Below are positions 15,928-24,390 of a stretch of 64,000 bases of DNA, one piece after another (position 1 is the stretch's first letter; each line of letters opens with the position of its first letter). The translations under genes were made by a program, and so were the position numbers. Under the pieces are notes generated by a model, which saw only the letters and a list, made by a program, of their open reading frames with translations, did no database searches and was not told the DNA's origin. The DNA lies in the NCBI GenBank assembly GCA_051747425.1, contig JBNJGD010000001.1:1-64000 (forward strand), in the 5' to 3' direction. Source of the stretch: HTCC5015 sp051747425 (lineage in GTDB: Bacteria > Pseudomonadota > Gammaproteobacteria > HTCC5015).

Positions 15928-17373
15928 CTAACCGAGACCCAGCCAAAGGAAAATGCTGTCGAGCACACCGAGCATGTTGAGCAGAATGATCAGGCCCAGT
16001 ATGGGCGCGACATTGCGCACCAGAAACAGCCAGGTGGCGTAGACGGCGCGGGGGCTGTCCGACAACTCTTTCCGGGTCAGCCGCATGCTGGCGACAAAGC
16101 CGACAAAGTAGGCAATCAACACGCCGCCCAGGGGCAGCATCAGACTAAAGGTGAGAAATTCGAGAATCTCGAAGAAATTCTTGTCATCAACGAGGACAAA
16201 AATCCGGTCGCCAATTCTCGGGGCAATTGTCAGTGTCTCATCGGACCAGCTGCTGAAGGACAGGACCGTGCCGAGGCCGAGAAACCAGATGGCAAAACCG
16301 GCCACATGAGCCGCCCTGTCCCGATCCATGCCCTTTTGCGTCACCATCCAGGACACCACCGGCTCCATCAGCGATACCGCCGAGGTCACCGCAGCGATGA
16401 CCAACAACACAAAAAACATCACGGCGACAAAGCCGCCGCTGTCAATCTGGCCGAATATCTGTGGCAGAACCTTGAAAACCAGAGAGGGGCCCTCGGTGGG
16501 CTGCAATTCGGGAATGGTGAACACCAGGGGAAAGATCGCCAGGCCTGAGATAAGGGCCACTGCGGTATCGGCACCGACAATGGCGAGTGAGGTCTTGCCG
16601 ATGGAAGCGTTATTAGGCAAATAGGCCCCGTACATCATAATGGCGCCAAGCCCGAGGCTGAGAGAGAAAAAAGCCTGTCCCATAGCCGACACCACCACAT
16701 CACTGGTGAATGCGCTGAAATCCGGAACGAATAAATACTCCACGGCGGCCTTGAAATCGCCCATCAGTGAGGCGATCCCGACCAGCACGAAGAGCAACAG
16801 GAACAGAATGGGCATCAGCCACTTGATGATGGCCTCCAGACCGGCGTGGACGCCCTTGGCAACAATGACCGTCACCGTCACCATAAACAGTGTATGCCAG
16901 GCCATGGAGCGTTCGGCGTCGCCCACCAGATCGGCGAACATGCTGGCCGTGCTTTCGGCGGTCATGCCGGAAAAGCTGCCATCCAGGGCACGAAAAACAT
17001 AGGCCAGTGACCAGCCACCGATCACGCTGTAAAAGGACAGTATCAAAAAGCCGGCGCAGACCCCCATCAGGCCGACCACACGCCAGCGCGGCGAGTGCCC
17101 CGATTCCCGGGCGATCATTTCCATGGCCTGAATCGGGTTTTTGCGCGTGTGGCGCCCCACCAGGATCTCCGACATCATAATGGGAAGACCTATGGCCAGT
17201 ACGCACACCAGATAGACCAGAACAAAAGCGCCACCGCCACTCTCCCCCGCCTTGTAGGGGAAGCCCCATATGTTGCCAAGCCCTACCGCAGAGCCGGTGG
17301 CGGCGAGTATGAAGGTCAGGCGTGACGACCAGTAGATATTGCCGTCGGCTGCCGCATCATTCTGTTGTGTCAT
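15928..17373 (-). CDS. Sodium-dependent transporter of the NSS (SNF) family
   Basis: A 481-residue inner-membrane protein with about 12 hydrophobic segments. It carries the neurotransmitter:sodium symporter signature near the N-terminus (ILAATGSAVGLGNIWGFPYK, residues about 23-42, including unwound TM1 and the Na-site residues) and a conserved FSLSLGLGAIMMYGAYLP in TM6 (about 235-252). Bacterial members import amino acids or related compounds with Na+. The substrate cannot be read from the sequence. It occupies the position where ratA is normally found between smpB and rnfH. Its start region is divergent from smpB across about 100 bp. Sodium-driven uptake fits a marine lifestyle. Confidence 0.92.
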   Translation of the reverse strand: MTQQNDAAADGNIYWSSRLTFILAATGSAVGLGNIWGFPYKAGESGGGAFVLVYLVCVLAIGLPIMMSEILVGRHTRKNPIQAMEMIARESGHSPRWRVVGLMGVCAGFLILSFYSVIGGWSLAYVFRALDGSFSGMTAESTASMFADLVGDAERSMAWHTLFMVTVTVIVAKGVHAGLEAIIKWLMPILFLLLFVLVGIASLMGDFKAAVEYLFVPDFSAFTSDVVVSAMGQAFFSLSLGLGAIMMYGAYLPNNASIGKTSLAIVGADTAVALISGLAIFPLVFTIPELQPTEGPSLVFKVLPQIFGQIDSGGFVAVMFFVLLVIAAVTSAVSLMEPVVSWMVTQKGMDRDRAAHVAGFAIWFLGLGTVLSFSSWSDETLTIAPRIGDRIFVLVDDKNFFEILEFLTFSLMLPLGGVLIAYFVGFVASMRLTRKELSDSPRAVYATWLFLVRNVAPILGLIILLNMLGVLDSIFLWLGLG

Positions 17374-17436
17374 CCATCTCTCCCGGTGTGGATCGTCGCG
17401 CCATTTTAGGCTCTGTGAGAAAAAATTACAGCAGAC

Positions 17437-17467
17437 TTGGCCTTTATCCGATCCTCTTCTTTATAAT
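17437..17467 (+). promoter_or_regulatory. Candidate promoter immediately before smpB
   Basis: A perfect TATAAT lies at 17462-17467, only 7 bp before the smpB ATG at 17475. The best minus-35 is TTGGCC at 17437-17442, with a long 19-bp spacer. If this is the promoter, transcription would begin at or next to the A of the ATG, giving a leaderless messenger; no ribosome binding site is visible in the gap. Confidence 0.45.
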
Positions 17468-17474
17468 GCGCCCC

Positions 17475-17948
17475 ATGGCAAAGCAAAAGAAAACCTCGCC
17501 CAACACCATCGCCCAGAACAAAAAGGCGCGGCACGACTACCATATCGAGCAGGATATGGAGGCCGGTATCGCCCTGGAAGGCTGGGAGGTCAAAAGTCTG
17601 CGTGCCGGCAAGGCGCAGCTGGTGGACAGTCATGTGATTCTCAAGCACGGAGAGGCCTACCTGCTCGGCGCCCATATCACGCCACTCCCGGCGGCCTCTA
17701 CCCACATACTCCCCGACCCCACGCGGACGCGCAAATTGCTGATGCACCGACGCGAACTGGCTCAGCTGATCGGCTCAGTGGAGCGCAAGGGCTACACCAT
17801 GGTGGCTCTGGCTCTCTACTGGAAGCGGGGCAAAGTGAAGGTCAGTGTCGGCCTGGCCAAGGGCAAGAAAAAGCACGACAAGCGGGCGACTGAAAAGGCT
17901 CGTGACTGGCAACGGGAAAAGGCCCGGGTGCTCAAGGATCGCGCCTGA
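17475..17948 (+). CDS. smpB: SsrA-binding protein SmpB
   Basis: SmpB binds tmRNA and brings it to stalled ribosomes for trans-translation. The 157-residue protein has the whole family pattern: IAQNKKARHDYHIEQDMEAG (residues 12-31), GIALEGWEVKSLRAGKAQLV (about 31-50), LYWKRGKVKVSVGLAKGKKK (about 113-132) and the basic tail ending DWQREKARVLKDRA. The ATG at 17475 starts MAKQKKTSP, as in other SmpB proteins, and is preceded by a TATAAT box rather than a ribosome binding site. The frame remains open upstream to 17322, but that part is the shadow of the divergent transporter. ssrA (tmRNA) is not visible nearby. Confidence 0.97.
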   Translation: MAKQKKTSPNTIAQNKKARHDYHIEQDMEAGIALEGWEVKSLRAGKAQLVDSHVILKHGEAYLLGAHITPLPAASTHILPDPTRTRKLLMHRRELAQLIGSVERKGYTMVALALYWKRGKVKVSVGLAKGKKKHDKRATEKARDWQREKARVLKDRA

Positions 17949-17954
17949 GCGGTT

Positions 17955-18668
17955 TTACTCGTCCAGTTGATCCCACAGGCAAGCGCCACCGCTCTCCTTG
18001 CGCAGTGCCTCCATTTGCTCACGGTGCAAACTCAACTCGTCGGCAGTGGCGGTAATCACCGGCAACGGCGGGCGGTCGCGGCTGATTCGGTGAAGAGTGC
18101 TGTCGCTATCCCGCTGGCCGGCGACTTCATCATTGAGGCCCAGAGAGGTCTGCCCGCCCGTCATCATCAGATAGACATCGGCGAGGATCTCGGCATCGAG
18201 CAGTGCGCCGTGATAGGTGCGGCGACTGTTGTCGACATCGTAGCGTGTACACAGGGCGTCCAGCGTATTTTTCTTGCCCGGGTGCATTTTGCGGGCCATC
18301 ACCAGCGTATCCAGCACCTGGCAGTAGTCTTCAGTTTTCCCCCATGACTCGCCCAACAAGCGAAGCTCGCTGTCGATAAACCCGACATCGAAGGGCGCGT
18401 TGTGGATGACCAGCTCGGAGCCGCGAATAAATTCGACAAATTGCTCGGCCACATCGGCAAAACGCGGTTTGTCGGCGAGAAACTCGTTGGTGATTTTGTG
18501 AACTTCGATGGCTCCGGCGTCGATTTCCCGGTCGGGTTGCAGATACATATGCAACTTGTTGCCGGTCAGTCGGCGGCCCTCAAGCTCGACACAGCCGATC
18601 TCGATAATCCGGTGGCCCTCGCGAACTTCAAGGCCGGTGGTTTCAGTATCCAGTACAACTTGTCTCAC
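17955..18668 (-). CDS. dnaQ: DNA polymerase III epsilon subunit (proofreading exonuclease)
   Basis: DnaQ is the 3'-5' proofreading exonuclease of the replicative polymerase. The protein is about 237 residues from a GTG at 18668 (VRQVVLDTETTG), which lies 2 bp after the rnhA stop; the frame is open further upstream inside rnhA, but homology begins at this GTG. The DEDDh exonuclease motifs are visible: LDTETTG (Exo I), VIHNAPFDVGFID (Exo II) and YHGALLDAEILADVYL (Exo III with the catalytic His and Asp). The C-terminus (about residues 180-237) is the alpha-subunit-binding tail. The dnaQ-rnhA pair is conserved in gammaproteobacteria, though in E. coli the two are divergent rather than tandem. Confidence 0.95.
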   Translation of the reverse strand: MRQVVLDTETTGLEVREGHRIIEIGCVELEGRRLTGNKLHMYLQPDREIDAGAIEVHKITNEFLADKPRFADVAEQFVEFIRGSELVIHNAPFDVGFIDSELRLLGESWGKTEDYCQVLDTLVMARKMHPGKKNTLDALCTRYDVDNSRRTYHGALLDAEILADVYLMMTGGQTSLGLNDEVAGQRDSDSTLHRISRDRPPLPVITATADELSLHREQMEALRKESGGACLWDQLDE

Positions 18669-18670
18669 GC

Positions 18671-19120
18671 TTAACTCTGCTCCTGAATGCTCTCTACGCC
18701 GCAGTTGGCCAGCTCGTCGGCACGCTCGTTGCCGGGGTGCCCGCTGTGGCCTTTTACCCAGTGCCACTCGACGCGATGGCGCTCACAGGCCTGGTCGAGT
18801 TGCTGCCACAAATCGGCGTTTTTAACGGCTTTTTTGGCCGCTGTACGCCAGCCGTTACGCTTCCATTGTGCCAGCCATTGCGTCATCCCTTGTCGCACAT
18901 AGTTGGAGTCCGTATAGATAGCAACCCGGCAGGGCTTCTTCAGGGCGTTCAGGCCTTCGATGGCCGCCATCAACTCCATGCGGTTGTTGGTCGTATTGGC
19001 TTCGCCACCGAAAATTTCCCTTTGGCGCTCGCCACTTTGCATTAAAACACCCCAGCCGCCCGGGCCCGGGTTGCCCTTGCAGGCGCCATCGGTATAGAGC
19101 GTAACAGAGTGCTGCATCAA
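18671..19120 (-). CDS. rnhA: Ribonuclease HI
   Basis: RNase HI degrades the RNA strand of RNA-DNA hybrids. The 149-residue protein has the four acidic active-site residues in the usual places: LYTDGACKGNPGPGGWG (first Asp near residue 10), NRMELMAAIEGL (Glu near 48), YTDSNYVRQG (Asp near 70) and KGHSGHPGNERADELAN (His and last Asp near 124-134). Its ATG overlaps the stop of the upstream methyltransferase gene by 4 bp, and its stop is 2 bp before the dnaQ GTG, so the three form one operon. A type 2 enzyme, rnhB, is also encoded in this window at 46 kb. Confidence 0.97.
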   Translation of the reverse strand: MMQHSVTLYTDGACKGNPGPGGWGVLMQSGERQREIFGGEANTTNNRMELMAAIEGLNALKKPCRVAIYTDSNYVRQGMTQWLAQWKRNGWRTAAKKAVKNADLWQQLDQACERHRVEWHWVKGHSGHPGNERADELANCGVESIQEQS

Positions 19121-19842
19121 CGACTCCTGTGAGGTTGGCGGGTGGTGCCGGCCGGCATGCCCCCAATCGATTTATCGAACTCGGAACTGGCAAAGTGTTT
19201 GCGGACCGGCGTCATCGGATACAGCGGCCGCTTGGCAACGATGATGTTGACAGCGCCAAATTGGGGCAACAGCCAGGTCATAAAATGTTCTATCCGTCCG
19301 ATCAGGGGCGAATGACCCCAGCATTGCAGGGGGGGAATATGGCCGACGCTGGTTTGAAACTGGACTTCGTAATTGAGCACCTTCAGCCAGTCGCGAATGC
19401 GGAACAAACTGTAAAAACCGCTCTCCCAGGGGCTGCGGCGCCACCAGCGCATAAAGAGGCGCAACAGACCCCAGAAACTCCAGGGGTTAAAACCGACCAG
19501 GACCAGGTAACCGGACCGGGCCAACCACTGGTCGGCAATGTGCAGCACCCGGTGGGGTTCACGGGTCACATCAAGGCAGTGCAACAGCAGCACGCTGTCG
19601 AGGCTGGAGGGGTGAATGTCGGCCGACGCATCGGCATGAAAAAGTTCGTCGTAGCGGGCCTGACGGGCATTCTGGTAGAGCCCTGGCCACTGACCCGTGT
19701 CAACCTGGAGATGGTCGGTTCCGGGCAGTGAGGTCAAAATATCCGGGAGCAACTGGTTGACCTCGGCCTGAAGCCTTTGGCCGGAGGGTGAGGCAAACCA
19801 GCGGGCCAATTCGTAGTGCAGATCAGTTGTCGGCATGGCCAT
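19117..19842 (-). CDS. YafS-like class I SAM-dependent methyltransferase
   Basis: A 241-residue cytoplasmic protein in the position of E. coli yafS, directly upstream of rnhA-dnaQ. The methyltransferase fold is suggested by LDSVLLLHCLDVTREPHRVL (residues about 80-99), followed by the Met_trans-type element GYLVLVGFNPWSFWGLLRLF and FYSLFRIRDWLKVLNYEV. The canonical glycine-rich motif I is weak, as is usual in this family (it aligns with MVGSGQ-like sequence at lower stringency only). The substrate is unknown. The C-terminal 40 residues are basic. Neighbouring gloB, which lies between yafS and mltD in E. coli, is missing. Confidence 0.8.
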   Translation of the reverse strand: MAMPTTDLHYELARWFASPSGQRLQAEVNQLLPDILTSLPGTDHLQVDTGQWPGLYQNARQARYDELFHADASADIHPSSLDSVLLLHCLDVTREPHRVLHIADQWLARSGYLVLVGFNPWSFWGLLRLFMRWWRRSPWESGFYSLFRIRDWLKVLNYEVQFQTSVGHIPPLQCWGHSPLIGRIEHFMTWLLPQFGAVNIIVAKRPLYPMTPVRKHFASSEFDKSIGGMPAGTTRQPHRSR

Positions 19843-19869
19843 TCATTTCCACTGCTACTCGGGTGATAC

Positions 19870-21543
19870 TTGTCCTGTGGCCGTATTGTCTCGCGAGCCA
19901 CTGCATCGTATAGTTCACCGCCGTTAAGGAGGTTTGCCATCATACGCCGCAGCAACACAATTCTCTACCTGAGCACGCTTTGTTTTGCCCTCGCCGGATG
20001 CGGCCACTGGCCGTCCTCCCAGGGTGATCAGAGCGACGACGCTGTTATGGAAAAGCCTCCCGAGGTGGCCGTTCCCAAGGCCACCGACGCGTCGCAGGAG
20101 GTGGCCGAGTTGCCTGCGGCCACGGACGATGAACCGGTGGAAAACACCAACCTGTGGGATCGAATTCGAGATGGCTTTGCCCTGCCCGAATTCAACGACC
20201 CCAGAACCGAGGCCCAACTCGCCTGGTATGTAAACCACCCCGGTTATATGGAGCGGGTGTGCGAGCGCGCCCGGCCGTTTCTCTACGACATCGTCGAAGT
20301 GCTTGAGCAGCGCGATATGCCTTTGGAACTGGCCCTGTTGCCCGTTGTGGAAAGCGCCTTCCAGACTTACGCCTACTCCCATGGCCAGGCCGCCGGGCTG
20401 TGGCAGTTTGTCCCCGCGACCGGCCGCCATATGGGACTGGAGCAAAACTGGTGGTACGACGGTCGCCGCGACCCCTATGCCGCCACTCGCGCCGCCGCCA
20501 ACTATCTCGAGCGTCTCAATGGCATGGTGGGCGGGGACTGGCTACTCAGCCTGGCCGCTTACAACGCCGGCCCGGGGACTGTGCGCAAGGCCATGCGCCG
20601 CAATCAACGCGCCAACCGCCCCAGCGACTTCTGGAACCTGAGCCTGCCGCGCGAGACCCGCGACTATGTGCCAAAGCTGCTGGCATTGCAGAAAATCGTC
20701 AACGACCCGACCGCTTACGGGCTGGAACTGTGTAATATTCCCGACGAGCCTGCCATCGAGCGGGTCGTTCTCAAGGGGCAGCTCGATCTGACAATCGCCG
20801 CGGAGCTGGCCGCCCTGAATGTCGACGACCTGTACAGCCTTAACCCCGGTTTCAACCGCTGGGCAACCGCACCAGGCGGGCCACACCATCTGATTCTCCC
20901 CGCAGGGCACGGGGAGGCCTTCAAACAGGCCGAAGTACAGCTGAGCCAGGACCAGCGCTTGCGCTGGCGCGAGCACCGCGTCGGCTCCGGAGACACACTC
21001 AGCGAAATTGCCCAGAAATACCACACCACGGTTCGCGAAATTCGCCAGAACAACAGCCTTTCGGGGGCGATGATTCGCGTCGGCCAGCGTCTGCGCATTC
21101 CCACGGCGGCGGCCAAGTCAAAGCAGTATGCGATGAGTGAAGATCAGCGTCAGGCGCGTCGCCAGAGCGGCAAAGATCGCGTCCTGCGCACCGTGCGCCC
21201 CGGCGATAGTTGGTGGACAATCGCCCGCGAATACGGCGTTACGACTCGAACCCTGGCACGCTGGAACGGGCGTTCACCCCTCGACACCCTCCACCCCGGG
21301 CAAAAACTGGTGATCAAAGGGGGACCCTCGACCTCCCGGGTCGCCAGTGCCCCCGGGGAGACACTGCAAAAGGTATACTACCCGGTGCGCCGGGGTGACT
21401 CCCTGTCGACCATCGCCGACAAATTCAATGTGGGCTTGAGCGACCTGAGGCGCTGGAACCAGGGCGCCAGCCAGAGAAAGTATCTGCAACCCGGGCAGAA
21501 ACTGGTAATCTATGTGGATGTGACTCAACAGTCGCCCAACTGA
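19870..21543 (+). CDS. mltD: Membrane-bound lytic transglycosylase D (GH23 + three LysM)
   Basis: MltD cleaves peptidoglycan glycan strands from the outer membrane. From the TTG at 19870 the frame gives 557 residues, with a lipobox LCFALAGC, a GH23 domain (catalytic Glu in PVVESAFQTYAYS near 160; AGLWQFVPATGRHMG; AAYNAGPGTV) and three LysM repeats near residues 370, 440 and 500. The start is unusual: a strong ribosome site TAAGGAGG at 19925-19932 is followed not by ATG, GTG or TTG but by ATC (19939) and ATA (19942), and starting there gives an ideal lipoprotein signal beginning with IRRSNTILYLSTLC. The TTG at 19870 has no ribosome site and adds a 23-residue unhydrophobic extension. The outer coordinate is given here; 19939 or 19942 is more likely the true start. 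Confidence 0.92.
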   Translation: MSCGRIVSRATASYSSPPLRRFAIIRRSNTILYLSTLCFALAGCGHWPSSQGDQSDDAVMEKPPEVAVPKATDASQEVAELPAATDDEPVENTNLWDRIRDGFALPEFNDPRTEAQLAWYVNHPGYMERVCERARPFLYDIVEVLEQRDMPLELALLPVVESAFQTYAYSHGQAAGLWQFVPATGRHMGLEQNWWYDGRRDPYAATRAAANYLERLNGMVGGDWLLSLAAYNAGPGTVRKAMRRNQRANRPSDFWNLSLPRETRDYVPKLLALQKIVNDPTAYGLELCNIPDEPAIERVVLKGQLDLTIAAELAALNVDDLYSLNPGFNRWATAPGGPHHLILPAGHGEAFKQAEVQLSQDQRLRWREHRVGSGDTLSEIAQKYHTTVREIRQNNSLSGAMIRVGQRLRIPTAAAKSKQYAMSEDQRQARRQSGKDRVLRTVRPGDSWWTIAREYGVTTRTLARWNGRSPLDTLHPGQKLVIKGGPSTSRVASAPGETLQKVYYPVRRGDSLSTIADKFNVGLSDLRRWNQGASQRKYLQPGQKLVIYVDVTQQSPN

Positions 21544-21606
21544 ACAACACCCAATCCTCATTAAGCGGGAAAAACCCGTACCAAACGGCAACAGCGGGCT
21601 AAGGAA

Positions 21607-22680
21607 ATGGTTAATTCCATCAACACCAAACAATTACTCACCCTGGTTCCACTGGACGGCATCAACCCGGACAACCTTCAGGAACTGGCCGACAAGTCTG
21701 AGCTGAGTCGCCTCGGCCTGGGAAAAATGGCCTTCAAGCGCGGCGACAGCGACCGCAAGCATGTCTACCTGCTCGAGGGCACGGTGGAGCTGATCGACCA
21801 GAGCAATCGCTGTATCGAGAGAATCAATGCTGGCGACGACAAGGCCCGGCACCCCATCGAACCCAGCCAGCCCCGGCGTTACAGCTGCCGGGTGGTGGAG
21901 CCGGCCACGGTCCTTAAAATCGACAGCAACCTGCTCGACATCATGCTGACCTGGGACCAGACCGGCACCTATCAGGTAGAAGAAGAGGACGGCAATCAGG
22001 ATGGCCAGGAGGAGTGGATGAACCAGATTCTCCAGTGCAAGGCCTTCCATAGCATCCCCCCCACCAACATCCAGTCTCTCTTTATGTGCATGGAAAGCGT
22101 CGCCGCCAAACCCGGGCAGGTCGTCATCAAGCAGGGAGAAGAAGGGGATTATTTCTATGTCATCAAGGAAGGTCGTGCCCTGGTAACCCGGGCAACCGAG
22201 AAAAACCCCAAGGGCGTCAAACTGGCAGAATTGAGCGCGGGGGACAGTTTTGGTGAAGAGGCCCTGATCTCCGATGCCGCACGCAATGCCACCATCACCA
22301 TGCTGACACCTGGCAGCCTGGTTCGCCTGGCCAAATCCCACTTTATCGAGTTGTTAAACGAACCCATGCTGAACTGGCTGGAGTACGGCGAGGCTCAGCG
22401 GATGATCGATCAGGATGACGCCTGTTTCCTGGATGTCCGTATGCCCGCCGAATTCGCGCAGCAACACATCCCGGGCAGCCAAAACATGCCCATGATTTTT
22501 TTGCGTCTTAAGTACAAAAAAGAGCTCGATCCCGCGAAAAAATACATCCTTTGCTGTGATACAGGCCGAAGAAGCTCGGCGGCCGCGTATATTCTCGCCG
22601 AGCGCGGTTTTGACACCTATGTGCTCAAGGGCGGGGTGTCCACCGCCCTTGAAGCCGCGCAGCAAAGCGAAGCCTCCTAG
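21607..22680 (+). CDS. Cyclic-nucleotide-binding domain protein with C-terminal rhodanese domain
   Basis: A 357-residue soluble protein. Residues about 10-120 form a degenerate cNMP-like jelly roll. Residues about 137-255 form a second, intact one with the phosphate-binding cassette FGEEALISDAARNAT, which keeps the Glu and Arg that contact cAMP or cGMP in CRP-like proteins. Residues about 262-350 are a rhodanese domain with the six-residue active loop CDTGRR (Cys near 316), suggesting a working sulfurtransferase or phosphatase-like pocket. There is no DNA-binding HTH, so it is not a CRP-type regulator. The ribosome site AAGGA lies almost against the ATG. It converges with the GAF/HD-GYP gene, overlapping by 4 bp. 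Ligand and partner are unknown. Confidence 0.88.
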   Translation: MVNSINTKQLLTLVPLDGINPDNLQELADKSELSRLGLGKMAFKRGDSDRKHVYLLEGTVELIDQSNRCIERINAGDDKARHPIEPSQPRRYSCRVVEPATVLKIDSNLLDIMLTWDQTGTYQVEEEDGNQDGQEEWMNQILQCKAFHSIPPTNIQSLFMCMESVAAKPGQVVIKQGEEGDYFYVIKEGRALVTRATEKNPKGVKLAELSAGDSFGEEALISDAARNATITMLTPGSLVRLAKSHFIELLNEPMLNWLEYGEAQRMIDQDDACFLDVRMPAEFAQQHIPGSQNMPMIFLRLKYKKELDPAKKYILCCDTGRRSSAAAYILAERGFDTYVLKGGVSTALEAAQQSEAS

Positions 22681-24251
22681 CTCGCCGCTCCGGGCACCTG
22701 GGCCCAATCGACCTCTTCAACCTGGCTCGGGTGCATGTATTTATCCGCGTACTCGCGATACACGCCCTCTTCGAGAAAAACCTGGAAAATGTCCGGGTCA
22801 ATGTGGTCGTCCTGTGACATGAAACCGAGAATTTTCAGGCACTCTGTGAGTGTCTTGCCCTGCTTGTAGGGCCGGTCTCTGGCCGACAGTGCCTCAAAAA
22901 TATCGGCGATGGCCATCAACCGTGCCGGCACCGACATCTCCTCGCGTTTGAGTCCCTTGGGATAGCCGCCACCGTCCATTTTTTCATGGTGCCCACCGGC
23001 GTATTCGGGAACGCGCTGCAGGTGCTTGGGGAACGGCAGCGCCTCGAGCATATTGATGGTTGCCACCATGTGGTTATTGATAATGGTCCGCTCTTCGGGC
23101 GTCAGAGTCCCCTTGGCGATGCTCAAGTTGTAGATTTCCTCTTCATTCAGCAAAGGAACCTCTTCACCATCCGGGTTGCACCAGCGACGCCGGCCAATCT
23201 CGCGAACGCGCTGTTGATCGGATTCATCCATGAATTCGCCGCCGATATTGGCTTTCCTCAGGAAGTTCCGGTCGCTCTCGAGTGACTCGATGGCGTCGTG
23301 AAAAGCACTGTCATCGCCCTGCCCGGCCGCCCGCTGCTTCAAATGCTTTATTTCCAGATCGCGACGAATCACTTCAAAGCGGGTGTCGATCAGTTCAATT
23401 CGATCGAAAATGGTTTCCAGCTTGGTGGCCTTGTCCATGACCGCCTCGGGGGTGGTGACCTTGCCACAGTCGTGTAACCAGGCGGCGGTCTGAAGCTCGT
23501 ATCGATCCTTTTCACTCAACTTGAAGTCGGCCAGTGGCCCCTGCTCCACGCGGTGGCAGGCCTCGGCCAGCATCATGGTCAGTACGGGGATACGACGACA
23601 GTGCGAGCCGGTATAGGGCGACTTCTGGTCGATGGCCGTCGCCAACATCTGAATAAAAGACTCGAACAGGTGTTCGAGGTCGTCAATCAAACGCTGATTG
23701 GTCAGGGCAACCGCTGCCTGCGAGGCGAGCGAGGCGGCCAGGCTGCGGGCGTCCTCGTCAAAAGGCACCACTCGACCGGCTTCATCCAGCGCGTTTATCA
23801 ACTGCAGGACGCCAATGATTTCGTCTTCGTGGTTGGTCAGGGGGATGGTAAGAATTGACCGGGTTCGATACCCCGTTCTTCCATCAAAATCCCTGGTGCC
23901 ACTGAAGTCGTAGTGTTCCGTTTGATAAGCGTCTTCAATGTTGATGATCCGCTTCTCATTAACGGCGCAGGCAACGATATTATCCAGATTCGCCGTGCCC
24001 TCTTTCCTGAGAGGGATCTCCGGAAAGCCAATTTCATCACCGGATTTTCCACCCATAAAGATGTTCAGGGAATCGGTAGCAATCACTTCAAAGCGCAGGC
24101 TGTCACGGTCTGTGACCGTGTATATTGAACCGCCATCTGCCCGGGTCAATTCCTTGGCTCCACGCAGTATCAGCTCGAGGAGTGCTGACAAATCCTTTTC
24201 CGCAGAAAGGGCAATGCCGATTTTGTTGAGTCGCTGAATGTTGGCTGCCAT
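22677..24251 (-). CDS. GAF-HD-GYP domain protein (putative cyclic-di-nucleotide phosphodiesterase)
   Basis: A 524-residue cytoplasmic signalling protein with no membrane segment. Residues about 10-170 are a GAF domain (LLELILRGAKELTRADGGSI; SILTIPLTNHEDEIIGVLQL). The HD-GYP part begins near residue 195 (FIQMLATAIDQKSPYTGSHC), has the HD pair in WLHDCGKVTTPEAVMDK near 257, and the HHE-x-GYP motif in HHEKMDGGGYPKGL near 420. About 160 residues separate these two motifs, about 100 more than in minimal HD-GYP proteins; the extra piece is helical and charged. The family hydrolyses c-di-GMP or related dinucleotides. The gene is divergent from the CHASE2 kinase gene across about 140 bp. Confidence 0.9.
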   Translation of the reverse strand: MAANIQRLNKIGIALSAEKDLSALLELILRGAKELTRADGGSIYTVTDRDSLRFEVIATDSLNIFMGGKSGDEIGFPEIPLRKEGTANLDNIVACAVNEKRIINIEDAYQTEHYDFSGTRDFDGRTGYRTRSILTIPLTNHEDEIIGVLQLINALDEAGRVVPFDEDARSLAASLASQAAVALTNQRLIDDLEHLFESFIQMLATAIDQKSPYTGSHCRRIPVLTMMLAEACHRVEQGPLADFKLSEKDRYELQTAAWLHDCGKVTTPEAVMDKATKLETIFDRIELIDTRFEVIRRDLEIKHLKQRAAGQGDDSAFHDAIESLESDRNFLRKANIGGEFMDESDQQRVREIGRRRWCNPDGEEVPLLNEEEIYNLSIAKGTLTPEERTIINNHMVATINMLEALPFPKHLQRVPEYAGGHHEKMDGGGYPKGLKREEMSVPARLMAIADIFEALSARDRPYKQGKTLTECLKILGFMSQDDHIDPDIFQVFLEEGVYREYADKYMHPSQVEEVDWAQVPGAAS

Positions 24252-24390
24252 GGTTGAGGGCCACCTTTTAGTACGCAGGAGAGACTGAAGCAGGCCCGGG
24301 GCCTGTGAATCCGTTCACAAACCCTAACATGAATTGGCAAAATCGGCTTGTGAAAAGGGGGGCATGCAGTATCATCATTCGGGGAATAAA

